DNA from: CAYIRQ01 sp964365905
Lineage (GTDB): Bacteria; Patescibacteriota; Gracilibacteria; Peribacterales; Peribacteraceae
Length of the DNA stretch: 15,614 bases
Reading direction: 5' to 3'
NCBI GenBank assembly: GCA_964365905.1
Contig: CAYIRQ010000019.1
Coordinates: 1 to 15,614 of the forward strand
The notes beneath the pieces were generated by a model that was not told where the DNA came from, made no database searches, and saw nothing but the letters and a program-made list of their open reading frames with translations. A program made the translations under genes and the position numbers. The number at the start of each line of letters is the position of its first letter. Within the stretch, counting starts at the first letter, position 1. This document shows, piece after piece, positions 1-6,938 of the stretch.

Positions 1-1
1 C

Positions 2-892
2 GAGACGATCAGCGAGTGGATGAAGAGAGATGAAAGAAGGGATGAGATGCTGGAGCAGGCGAAGCAGCCGTATTCCTTTTGTCCCATGTGCAGCACGGCA
101 GTGGAATGCCTGCACAAGGGCATAGATTTGCAGTTGGATGGAAAGCCCGAGCGAGTGGAGTTCGCGTTGTCCTGCAATAAATGCAAGGGAGTGAAGCATG
201 TGTACGAAGATGGTACCGAGATACCAAGGACGATCAGGCGCTGCGAGAAGTGCGGCCACGAACTCGATACGAAGGTGGAGATTCTGCGCAAGGGCAGTGA
301 GCGGCGATTTATCCATTGGGAGTCCTGCAAGGGGTGCGGCTACAAGGGTTCACACGAGCGGGAGAGCCCAAAGAAACCCACGGAAGCCGAGCGGGAGAAG
401 TTTGCCCGTGACAAAGCGCGATTCTGTCTCTCTTCGGAGAAGGGAGAGGACTACAGACAGTGGACGGCGAACGTCAAACTGGTTGTGGATGCGGCGAAAG
501 ATCGTGAGGGGCACAAGGAAGCATACGAGAGCCTCAATCAGTACAAGAAACTGACCGTCGTTGCGTTGCTCAAGCACCTGAAGTTATCCCTGAAAAAGGA
601 AGACTACGACAAACTCAGCTTCTCGGAGCCGGACATAGGACGATTCGTCTCCGTGAACTTCAAGGTCTATGATCTGAGGGATGAGAGGGGTGAGTACGAG
701 AGCCGACAATCCCTCAAGAAAGCTCTCGAAGCAGCCCTATCGGATATCAACTGGTCCCTGATGACCGAGGGGGTGAGTTACCGGCTCGGTATCCTGACTG
801 GTCGTCTTAGGGGACATGAGACTCATGAAGAGCTTGTTGTACTTGCAAAGTCTCGTATTGGGAGTGAGCAAGATAACCGGAACATGGTATGA
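2..892 (+). CDS. Zinc-ribbon protein of unknown function (probably 5'-partial)
   Basis: I do not recognise the family. Counting from the first ATG (base 20; 290 aa), the N-terminal third has four CxxC knuckles: CPMC (21-24), CNKC (52-55), CEKC (75-78) and CKGC (103-106). They fit two zinc ribbons stacked in tandem. The rest is charged and mostly helical, with Lys/Glu-rich stretches around 110-200 and a possible small alpha/beta domain near 205-270. There is no signal peptide or membrane segment, so it is probably cytoplasmic. The frame stays open upstream of the ATG to the window edge (codons for ETISEW), so the true start may lie outside. A nucleic-acid-binding role would fit zinc ribbons but is only inference. 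It ends 155 nt before the next gene, which has its own promoter. Confidence 0.7.
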   Translation, partial: ETISEWMKRDERRDEMLEQAKQPYSFCPMCSTAVECLHKGIDLQLDGKPERVEFALSCNKCKGVKHVYEDGTEIPRTIRRCEKCGHELDTKVEILRKGSERRFIHWESCKGCGYKGSHERESPKKPTEAEREKFARDKARFCLSSEKGEDYRQWTANVKLVVDAAKDREGHKEAYESLNQYKKLTVVALLKHLKLSLKKEDYDKLSFSEPDIGRFVSVNFKVYDLRDERGEYESRQSLKKALEAALSDINWSLMTEGVSYRLGILTGRLRGHETHEELVVLAKSRIGSEQDNRNMV

Positions 893-965
893 ACTCGGAT
901 GGGTATACTGGCTTCTTTGTGACGTTTGTGCCTTTTCCTCCATTCTAAAAATCGGGCAATGCAGG

Positions 966-995
966 TTGCTATAAGTGCAATTTTTCTGTTACAAT
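966..995 (+). promoter_or_regulatory. Sigma-70-type promoter with extended -10 for the DUF5678/protease cassette
   Basis: TTGCTA (966-971) is followed after 18 nt by TACAAT (990-995), and a TG one base upstream (987-988) makes an extended -10, TGTTACAAT. The predicted transcript starts near 1002, leaving a leader of about 46 nt before the ATG at 1048. No Shine-Dalgarno sequence is visible in the leader. Confidence 0.65.
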
Positions 996-1047
996 GCACT
1001 TCTTGCGTCATGCAAGAACGTCCTCCACAATTAACTCATCCATAATC

Positions 1048-1284
1048 ATGCTAGAAAAAGAGTTTCATTACTATCTTCAGCACAAAAACGACCTCGTAAA
1101 AAAATACGAGGGGAAATATCTTGTTATCAAAAATGAAGATGTGATAGGTGCTTACGACTCTGAAATTGAGGCATATAAAAATGCTCAAAAGCAATTTGAG
1201 CTAGGCACTTTTCTTATCCAGCCATGCACCCAAGGGGACGAGAGTGAACAACAAACATTTCACTCTCGTGTCAGTTTCGCCTAG
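1048..1284 (+). CDS. Small DUF5678-like protein, partner of a retropepsin-like protease
   Basis: A 78-aa cytoplasmic protein with no known enzymatic motif. Its core, KKYEGKYLVIKNEDVIGAYDS followed by EIEAYKNAQ, has the strand-turn-strand-helix look of DUF5678 proteins (typically '..yPGkyVaivngeVvg.g.s..eA...a..'). I recalled this assignment and could not search it. The frame extends back to an ATG at 994, but that codon overlaps the promoter -10 box, so the ATG at 1048, giving MLEKEFHYY, is preferred. The stop is 6 nt before the protease GTG, so the two are almost certainly one transcript. The region is visibly richer in A/T and AAA/AAT codons than the zinc-ribbon gene before it, which suggests acquisition. 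The short C-terminal tail after about residue 60 looks disordered. Confidence 0.72.
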   Translation: MLEKEFHYYLQHKNDLVKKYEGKYLVIKNEDVIGAYDSEIEAYKNAQKQFELGTFLIQPCTQGDESEQQTFHSRVSFA

Positions 1285-1290
1285 TATGAA

Positions 1291-1821
1291 GTGGTGGAGC
1301 AGCGAGCACTCACTATCAAAGGGAATAATGTTGGCCTATTGAGAGCGATTGTATGTGATGTGCTTGTCTCTACTCCGTTTTTTGAGGGCATACAAAATTC
1401 AACATTTCCATCGATCAAAGTGCAGGGATTGTGGGATACAGGAGCGACGGGTTCAGTTATCACGAAACGAGTTGCTGATAATTTGGGGATAAAGCCCATA
1501 GGTAGAACAAAGGTAAATCACGCTGATGGAAGCACCGAAACAAATGTCTATCTCGTGAATATCGTTCTGCCCAGCAATGTGACCATCAATGGCGTTCGTG
1601 TCACAGAAGGAAAGCTCACAGAGGTAGACGTACTGATTGGCATGGATGTCATCAGGTTGGGTGATTTTTCAATCACAAACTTTAACGGAAACACAGTTGC
1701 AACATTTCGAACGCCATCGTGCCACGAAATTGACTATGTAAAGATCATCAACGACCACAACCAAAGACAACAAATCAAGAAATACCTTCCTCAGCCAAAA
1801 CACAAACATAGGAAGAGGTAA
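1291..1821 (+). CDS. Retropepsin-like aspartyl protease
   Basis: A 176-aa protein with a single pepsin/retropepsin half-domain. The catalytic motif is WDTGATGS (Asp49 in DTG 49-51), and the family's distal hydrophobic-hydrophobic-Gly motif is present as DVLIGMDVI (113-121). Having one DTG per chain, it would have to dimerise, as retroviral proteases and bacterial single-domain homologues do. No signal peptide or transmembrane segment is present, so it should act in the cytoplasm. The C-terminus (about 160-176) is a basic tail ending HKHRKR. The start is GTG at 1291, immediately followed by a second GTG; no ATG lies near the N-terminus in frame. It follows the DUF5678-like gene by 6 nt and shares its promoter. 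The substrate is unknown, and the small upstream protein is a candidate inhibitor, substrate or adaptor. Confidence 0.85.
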   Translation: MVEQRALTIKGNNVGLLRAIVCDVLVSTPFFEGIQNSTFPSIKVQGLWDTGATGSVITKRVADNLGIKPIGRTKVNHADGSTETNVYLVNIVLPSNVTINGVRVTEGKLTEVDVLIGMDVIRLGDFSITNFNGNTVATFRTPSCHEIDYVKIINDHNQRQQIKKYLPQPKHKHRKR

Positions 1822-1839
1822 CTGACGATACTGACGATA
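1822..1839 (+). repeat. Tandem 9-mer (two exact copies)
   Basis: CTGACGATA occurs twice with no spacer, starting at the first base after the stop codon of the aspartyl protease. Function unknown; too short to be called a minisatellite. Confidence 0.7.
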
Positions 1840-2056
1840 TTTCTGGTACCTTTTCTCTCTCGGTTCATGCAATCTTTTTTCAACGAGAAGAGATGTCTTC
1901 ATCTTTCCGGTGAGCCATAAAGTAACCGTCACGATGATCGTTGCAACCACTTTGTCTGCTCGAAAGCCGTTGTGATCCGCTGCAGCGCAGACCTCCACAG
2001 GTGAATTCGAGCCGAACGCAAGTGCGAAGCACGAAGCGTGAGGCCGAAGATCCTGT

Positions 2057-2089
2057 GTCCTCCGAAGCTCCGAAGGAGCGAAGGAGGAC
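2057..2089. repeat. Palindromic repeat / hairpin with GAA bulges
   Basis: GTCCTCC (2057-2063) pairs with GGAGGAC (2083-2089), and GCTCC (2067-2071) pairs with GGAGC (2075-2079). The loop is GAA and the two stems are separated by facing GAA/GAA. That gives 12 G/C-rich pairs in 33 nt. No T-run follows on either side, so it is not a classical intrinsic terminator. It looks like a dispersed extragenic palindrome. Confidence 0.7.
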
Positions 2090-2162
2090 TTTGTTTGAAC
2101 AAATGGCCACTTGAAGGGATTCCCGCCGGACCTCCATAAAAAGTCAATGACTTGATAGATGA

Positions 2163-2867
2163 GTGACTGAGTTGCACAATGAGCTCATGTCAGGAGTAGA
2201 GAACAATGATTTTGGCTCATCAGATGAAATCGAAAAATCGAAGGATGATGCTTCGGGTAAAGAAAAAAGTGCCGCCTCTGATAGGAAATATTTCACTCTT
2301 CTCGCAGAGGTGCAGCTCAGGGCGTGGATGATTGATGATGCAATCGTATCATTTAACCGAGCTGGTGTTTCTCCACCCAAAAAAGATATGTGTTCCTTAG
2401 GGTGGGAAGCAGTGTATGAGTGCCAGTATAAGACTGCATATGAATTATTCAGGTTGGCGGAAGCGAAGGAAGCACTTATTAGGTTAGGGAACGTAGCACT
2501 GACAATGGGCCAGAATCGCATCGCTGTCGATGCATTCAGGGCGGCGGGAATGCAATCTCCTGAATATATCGAATGTGATGATGAGATACCAGTGGAACAC
2601 GATCTTCACATGAAGGTTGTGTCCAGCACAGATACAAGAGAGCCGAAAATCTGTATTGCTCGTGGTGATGAGGCGCTAGCAAAAGGTGACCTCCAGACTG
2701 CCGTGACATCGTATAAACTTGCAGGAGAACGGGCTAAGCTTGTGCTCTGTGGCGACGCAGCCTTTACCAAGGGTTGGGTTGCTATGGCTCTGGACGCATA
2801 CAAAGCAGCAGAGGTGCGGATCCCAGATGATAGGCTTGTTACTGCACTTGAGCGGCTTCAAAGGTAG
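2163..2867 (+). CDS. TPR-like helical-repeat protein
   Basis: A 234-aa protein, probably cytoplasmic, built of about four helix-pair repeats with a consensus near 'GdxAlxkGxxxxAvdAYkaAG'. The repeats are around KYFTLLAEVQLRAWMIDDAI..FNRAG (about 43-68), LGNVALTMG..AVDAFRAAG (about 107-130), ARGDEALAKG..AVTSYKLAG (about 165-188) and CGDAAFTKG..ALDAYKAAE (about 196-218). The first 40 residues are acidic and Ser-rich and look disordered. Such repeats usually mediate protein-protein contacts; nothing catalytic is visible. The start is uncertain: GTG at 2163 directly follows an in-frame TGA, while ATG at 2187 is the next choice. It lies 69 nt upstream of the aminotransferase, which has its own promoter, so it may be a separate unit. 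Confidence 0.7.
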   Translation: MTELHNELMSGVENNDFGSSDEIEKSKDDASGKEKSAASDRKYFTLLAEVQLRAWMIDDAIVSFNRAGVSPPKKDMCSLGWEAVYECQYKTAYELFRLAEAKEALIRLGNVALTMGQNRIAVDAFRAAGMQSPEYIECDDEIPVEHDLHMKVVSSTDTREPKICIARGDEALAKGDLQTAVTSYKLAGERAKLVLCGDAAFTKGWVAMALDAYKAAEVRIPDDRLVTALERLQR

Positions 2868-2893
2868 CACTGGAGTGGGAGGGATTGGTTTCA

Positions 2894-2921
2894 TTGACCT
2901 GAGGAAGCTTCGTACTATAGT
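2894..2921 (+). promoter_or_regulatory. Promoter of the aminotransferase operon
   Basis: TTGACC (2894-2899) is separated by 16 nt from TATAGT (2916-2921). The predicted start is near 2928, only about 9 nt before the ATG at 2937, so the leader would be too short for a normal Shine-Dalgarno site. Confidence 0.55.
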
Positions 2922-2936
2922 GATCCTTCCTTGGGC

Positions 2937-4193
2937 ATGTCTGAAGAATTTTCCTATTTGGCTAAGAACGTCATACCGGGAGTCATCGAGGTAGACCGGG
3001 CAAAGGGGATACGCTTCTGGGATAAGGCAGGAAAGGAGTATCTCGACTTCTCGGCTCAATCAAACAATCTGAACTTCGGTAACGCACCAGAGCATGTCCT
3101 TGAGGCAATGGTGAAACAGTTCGGACGCTTCAGTTACATTTCTTCCCGCATGCGATCGGATGTCTTCGAGGCTCTCTCCCGAAAACTTGTGGAGATTACA
3201 CCAAGCTCACTCGTCAAAGTGAACGCAAAATTCACAGATGGTAGCACTGCCGTGGAGAGTGCCCTGAAGCGAGTGAGGACAGCAAAGAGAAAACCATATG
3301 TGATCACATTCCATGAAAGTCATCATGGGGAGAGTTGTGAGACACTTCATGCAAACGGAAAAAGATTTACTCCCCGTACATTGCAATTCGGAGGATCGGG
3401 CAAATTCCTTCATACCCCTCCGCCATTCGTAGTCCAGGAATTACAGAATATCTCAGAGTCTGCAGCGGAAGAGGCATCGTTGAGCATGTTGCGCATGTTG
3501 TGTCATGGGCGGCAGGACATTGCTGCAATTCTGCTCGACCCCGCAATGTTTCCCGCAGGGTGTCATCCCTTCACGAAGCGATTCATTGATGAAACTTCTC
3601 AGCTTTGTGATGAGGCAGATGCAGCTCTGATTTTTGATGAGGTCCAGACAGGATTCGGATGGACAGGAAACATGTTTGCTGCAGATCACTATGGTACAGA
3701 TCCGCACATGATGACCTTTGGGAAAGGCATTGCAGCAGGGCTTCCGCTTGCGGCCGTCGTCATGCGGGAGGAATATGATGTCCTAGAATACGAGGAAGAT
3801 GAATTCACCTACGGTGGTATGCCGCTTTCCTGTGCTGCTGCGCTCAAAACGATTGAGCGTCTTGAACAGCCAGGAATGCTCGAACATGTGAAAACAATTT
3901 CTACAGAAATTGCAAAAGCAATTAAATTTCTCCGCACAAGGTACGCGGATATCGTGACGAATGTGCGTTCCCTTGGTGTCATGGCTGGCCTTGATTTTTG
4001 CAGCTCAGACCCTCATGCAGCGCATACCATCTATGGTCTTGCGCTGAAGAGGGGCCTCCTCACTCGCCTAGCAGCGAACGAACGGAATTCCCTTGCCCTC
4101 AAGCCACCCCTTATTGCAACACAAGATGATGTGCATGCCGCGCGGGATCTCCTTGGGGAGAGTCTTGATGAGTATCGAACGCTTTATGCGTGA
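2937..4193 (+). CDS. Class III PLP-dependent aminotransferase
   Basis: A 418-aa cytoplasmic fold-type I aminotransferase of the ornithine/GABA/glutamate-1-semialdehyde group, at the usual length. It has the phosphate-binding-like TDGSTAVESALKRVR (100-114), the FHESHHGES strand (125-133), LIFDEVQTGFGWTG (231-244) with the cofactor-contacting Asp234 and Gln237, and FGKGIAAGLPLAAVV (261-275) with Lys263 as the Schiff-base lysine. The substrate cannot be read from the sequence: features diagnostic of HemL, ArgD or GabT are not clear, and no haem or arginine gene lies nearby. The start is ATG 2937; an in-frame TTG six bases upstream (2931) is less likely. It is the first gene of a four-gene operon and overlaps the next gene by 8 bp, which argues that its product feeds the kinase and nucleotidyltransferase encoded behind it. 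Confidence 0.9.
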   Translation: MSEEFSYLAKNVIPGVIEVDRAKGIRFWDKAGKEYLDFSAQSNNLNFGNAPEHVLEAMVKQFGRFSYISSRMRSDVFEALSRKLVEITPSSLVKVNAKFTDGSTAVESALKRVRTAKRKPYVITFHESHHGESCETLHANGKRFTPRTLQFGGSGKFLHTPPPFVVQELQNISESAAEEASLSMLRMLCHGRQDIAAILLDPAMFPAGCHPFTKRFIDETSQLCDEADAALIFDEVQTGFGWTGNMFAADHYGTDPHMMTFGKGIAAGLPLAAVVMREEYDVLEYEEDEFTYGGMPLSCAAALKTIERLEQPGMLEHVKTISTEIAKAIKFLRTRYADIVTNVRSLGVMAGLDFCSSDPHAAHTIYGLALKRGLLTRLAANERNSLALKPPLIATQDDVHAARDLLGESLDEYRTLYA

Positions 4194-5019
4194 GCACCCT
4201 GTTTCTCAGCGGCTAATCGAAGCAAAGAAAAACACCCCGCCTCATGAACTATTACTCCCCCTCTACCCCTCCAGCAAGTGCATTGAGCAAGGAAACTTCA
4301 ACCGAAACACACTCCTTGAAAGTCTGGATGGACGCGCATACATCCTCCGGGAGGAAAATCCACAAGGTCGTGCAGAAGAGCTTCCTTTTGTTGCCGATGA
4401 GTATAGAGGAGTTGGATTCCTCGACAAACCAGATAATGGATTTCATTTGCGAAGCTCCCTTGAACAGTACGAGTTTGCAAACCGCCTACTTGCACACGGT
4501 ATTTCTGTTATGCCGCCGGTGTATGCTGATGCATCCCTACAGCTCGTGCTGTACTGCCAGGGCGCGCGCCCTCTCTCGCAGCTATGGCAAGAGGGGAACA
4601 GAATGGCATTCCATCATACCGAACTTTTCGCAGACGAACTCCAGAGAACACACCAACAGGATATTGTCATAGGTGACCGATGGGGACCAAACGAGCTGGT
4701 GCTACCGGACGGGAAGCATCTCTTCGTAGACTTCGACATTGAGATCTGGGGGCCGGAAGCGAGGGAGTTCGAATTTGCAAGTCTCCTCTACTTTACAAGC
4801 TACTTTGCACAGCAGGGAGAAGCAAACAACATAGACGATGTGCGGGCGAGCTACAGCAAGATACTTGGTCGGGCAAAAAAATTCGGAATATATAACGTCC
4901 CTACTCTCCATCGATATTTGCTCCGGTATCCGGAGTACTTTGCAGAGGAAGGGAAGTATCACTGGAAAGACAGAAAGGCTGGCATACATTTCTTCCGAGA
5001 ACTCATCTCCGATGCCTGA
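4186..5019 (+). CDS. Small APH/Bud32-like kinase-fold protein
   Basis: A 277-aa protein that appears to be a minimal kinase fold. The N-lobe strand AYILREE (51-57) is followed by a helix with Glu93 (SLEQYEFANRLL), a hinge-like VLYCQGARPLSQL (121-133), a catalytic-loop-like IGDRWGPNELV (162-172; Asp164 and Asn169 spaced as in HRDxxxxN) and a DFG-like VDFDIE (181-186). The usual VAIK lysine seems replaced by Arg55, and DFG reads DFD, so activity may be altered or the protein may be an atypical small-molecule kinase. ATG 4186 overlaps the aminotransferase stop by 8 bp; ATG 4168 is an alternative (26-bp overlap). The same 8-bp geometry recurs at the next junction, which supports 4186. A role phosphorylating the product of the aminotransferase, or a partner protein, is inference. 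Confidence 0.65.
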   Translation: MREHPVSQRLIEAKKNTPPHELLLPLYPSSKCIEQGNFNRNTLLESLDGRAYILREENPQGRAEELPFVADEYRGVGFLDKPDNGFHLRSSLEQYEFANRLLAHGISVMPPVYADASLQLVLYCQGARPLSQLWQEGNRMAFHHTELFADELQRTHQQDIVIGDRWGPNELVLPDGKHLFVDFDIEIWGPEAREFEFASLLYFTSYFAQQGEANNIDDVRASYSKILGRAKKFGIYNVPTLHRYLLRYPEYFAEEGKYHWKDRKAGIHFFRELISDA

Positions 5020-6112
5020 GACACATGATCGCCATTGGGAATACAGTGCCCACATATACAGCGCCCTCCAGGAGCGCACTGCTCCACTGCTCAAAGGAAA
5101 AAACGTGCAGCTTTGTGTGACAGGTGGAATAGCAAAGCGGCAGTGCACCCCACGATCGGATCTCGACTTACTGGCCATTTTTGATAGCTCGAATGACTAT
5201 GAAAATGAGGCGCATGAATTGCGTGAAGGTATCAGCCAACTCGACTTGAAACATCCAGTGGAGTTCTACCCCTTTGCGCCTGTGCGCGATTGGCTCTGGA
5301 TGGCCGAACATTCACAACTTTTCTGCTCTGATCTCCTCTGGGCACGTCCTGTTGCCGGCCAAAAGTCCCTCTTGCAGAATCTCCGCCGAACGATGAGGCG
5401 ATATGGCTACGACAAGCAAAATCAATACTCCTATTTCGTCTATAATTTGCTTTATCGCGAGAGGCAGGTACGCAATCATCCAACTGATTTAAAGTACATG
5501 CGGGGTGGGTTGCGTGATACTGACCTCCTGCGATGGATAGCATGGAGGATGGCTGGAGCGCGTTCACACGAGCCGGGGAAGTACCTCTCCCAGTTAGCAA
5601 GTAAGAGTTTTGTCGAGAGGAACACGGTTCCCTTCCTTGCATCACACACGCAAAGGGTCTTTGAAGAGAAATGGAATGCGGAAGAGGGAGGGTTTGCACA
5701 ATCTGCGATTCGTCCTGATGATGCAAGAAGAGTATGGGATATCACTGATGACATCAAAATGAACGTTCTCAAGGTACTCGCAATAGAAAAAGGAGAGAAA
5801 TGGTTAAGGAGCATCCGCAGAGCACGGGCAGATGATCTGAGCGATGTCGATCGACAAAAGATGCTCAATTCGGATGACGAATCTCTTGCTTTTTGTGCCC
5901 TGTGGGATGCCGACAACACCGATCTTCTGGAAGAGGGGCTCAATCGCTATCGCGACTTTTGGCTCATACGAGCGGCTGTAGCCCTAAATTCGAACTCTTC
6001 TCCTCAGATGCTCGATGAAATCGATGCACTCCCGTACTGTGATATGGATGATATCCATATGTTCACTCAACGTACAAGAAAAGCTGCCGATGATCTCTTC
6101 CAAAAAACATAG
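5012..6112 (+). CDS. GlnD-like nucleotidyltransferase without HD or ACT domains
   Basis: A 366-aa protein with a Pol-beta-superfamily nucleotidyltransferase core: VTGGIAKRQCTPRSDLDLLAIF (36-57), with GG 38-39 and the metal-binding pair Asp50/Asp52. A third carboxylate is possibly Glu84 in HPVEFYPF. DLKYMRGGLRD (159-169) closely matches the 'xKxGxGGLRD' signature of PII uridylyltransferase GlnD and its DUF294 relatives. GlnD is usually over 800 aa with HD and two ACT domains; none is seen here, so this is a stand-alone transferase and not a nitrogen sensor. The C-terminal half is helical with no further motif I recognise. ATG 5012 overlaps the kinase stop by 8 bp; longer in-frame extensions into the kinase gene are unlikely. 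It would transfer a nucleotide to a protein or small molecule, target unknown. Confidence 0.78.
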   Translation: MPETHDRHWEYSAHIYSALQERTAPLLKGKNVQLCVTGGIAKRQCTPRSDLDLLAIFDSSNDYENEAHELREGISQLDLKHPVEFYPFAPVRDWLWMAEHSQLFCSDLLWARPVAGQKSLLQNLRRTMRRYGYDKQNQYSYFVYNLLYRERQVRNHPTDLKYMRGGLRDTDLLRWIAWRMAGARSHEPGKYLSQLASKSFVERNTVPFLASHTQRVFEEKWNAEEGGFAQSAIRPDDARRVWDITDDIKMNVLKVLAIEKGEKWLRSIRRARADDLSDVDRQKMLNSDDESLAFCALWDADNTDLLEEGLNRYRDFWLIRAAVALNSNSSPQMLDEIDALPYCDMDDIHMFTQRTRKAADDLFQKT

Positions 6113-6117
6113 CATCC

Positions 6118-6882
6118 ATGGAAACAGTCGAGCGAACATATCGAGGCAAGACATACAAGTATGCGTTTCGCGATGGTGTCATCAAACATGACTACTACAA
6201 GGACCGACTCGTTGATAACCTTCATGGTCTCATGGAAGTCATCCTGCAGGCACGCGGGAAAATTGAGGTTCTTGATATGGCAACGGGGAATGGCTACACC
6301 GCCATTATCCTCGCCGACTACTACCGAGATGCCATCAAGAGACTTGTGGCATATGACATAAACCCAGAGGCGGTTGATCTTGCACAACACAATGCGGGAC
6401 ACAACAACTGTGCCGACAATATCGACTTCCGTGTCGGAAGCCTCTATGAACCACTCCATGAATGTGAGAAGTTTAATCTCATTGTTTCAGCACTTCCGCC
6501 TGTTCCCATTTCACCTGAAGAAATGGCGAAGCTTCCTGGTACGACGCGTGCCCATCATTGGATAGAGAGCACGGCTGGCCCTACGGGCAGAACACTCCTC
6601 GATGGCATGATTGAGGGGGCAAGCAAACACCTGCATGAGAAAGGGTATGTTATCACTGCACAAGCGGATTTTCAGAACGCCACAAAACATACACTCGACG
6701 TTATGCGTGAGCACGGACTCGTGGGACAATTTCTCGGTGGACCATGGAAGAAGAAACTACACAAGGATATGCTCACCGTGCTTCGACGAAAGCACATTGA
6801 GCATCTTGGTTATACCTTTCACCAAGATGAAGACGGAGACGATTATTTCACGGTTGAAGTGTATAGTGGGCGGCGGTTGTAA
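6118..6882 (+). CDS. PrmC/HemK-like SAM-dependent methyltransferase
   Basis: A 254-aa class I methyltransferase. Motif I is VLDMATGNGYTAI (51-63), the acidic residue binding the SAM ribose is Asp80 in VAYDINPEAV, and motif IV is IVSALPPVPIS (122-132). In PrmC and RsmC-type N-methyltransferases motif IV is (N/D)PPY; here the Asn and Tyr positions read Leu and Val (LPPV), so the acceptor may not be an amide or base nitrogen. The body continues with HLHEKGYVITAQADF, equivalent to the LxPGG strand. It starts 5 nt after the nucleotidyltransferase stop (tagcatccATG) and closes the four-gene operon; after it comes a 108-nt spacer with a new promoter. It is not prmC itself: no prfA lies nearby and the motif deviates. 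Confidence 0.82.
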   Translation: METVERTYRGKTYKYAFRDGVIKHDYYKDRLVDNLHGLMEVILQARGKIEVLDMATGNGYTAIILADYYRDAIKRLVAYDINPEAVDLAQHNAGHNNCADNIDFRVGSLYEPLHECEKFNLIVSALPPVPISPEEMAKLPGTTRAHHWIESTAGPTGRTLLDGMIEGASKHLHEKGYVITAQADFQNATKHTLDVMREHGLVGQFLGGPWKKKLHKDMLTVLRRKHIEHLGYTFHQDEDGDDYFTVEVYSGRRL

Positions 6883-6938
6883 TAGCGTCCAGCGCAGACT
6901 CCATAAAACATCTCAAAAAGTCTATTTGACAATAAATT

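Larger units (their letters stand above)
1822..2162 (+). other. Gene-free stretch of 341 nt with repeats
   Basis: No convincing coding sequence on either strand. It contains two back-to-back copies of CTGACGATA (1822-1830, 1831-1839) right after the protease stop; a T-run (1872-1877) without a clear stem; and a repeat-like block (about 1990-2136). In that block CACAGG (1996-2001) can pair with CCTGTG (2052-2057), a strong hairpin follows (2057-2089), and GACCTCCA occurs at both ends (1990-1997 and 2129-2136). Just before the next gene is a 13-bp palindrome, AAGTCA-A-TGACTT (2141-2153). Confidence 0.6.

Noticed and set aside
1669..2177. Overlapping minus-strand frames in the 1.8-2.2 kb stretch
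   Set aside because: Products have no recognisable domain, overlap each other in different frames and run into the aspartyl protease; they follow the repeat sequence rather than a gene.
2937..4193. Assignment as HemL (glutamate-1-semialdehyde aminomutase)
   Set aside because: The fold matches, but no other tetrapyrrole gene is nearby and I see no diagnostic HemL residues; only the class III family is supported.
4838..5011. N-terminal extension of the nucleotidyltransferase
   Set aside because: It lies wholly inside the kinase gene in another frame; the ATG at 5012 gives the same 8-bp overlap seen at the previous junction.
5012..6112. Assignment as glnD
   Set aside because: It lacks the HD and ACT domains and is less than half the usual length; no PII gene is in the window.
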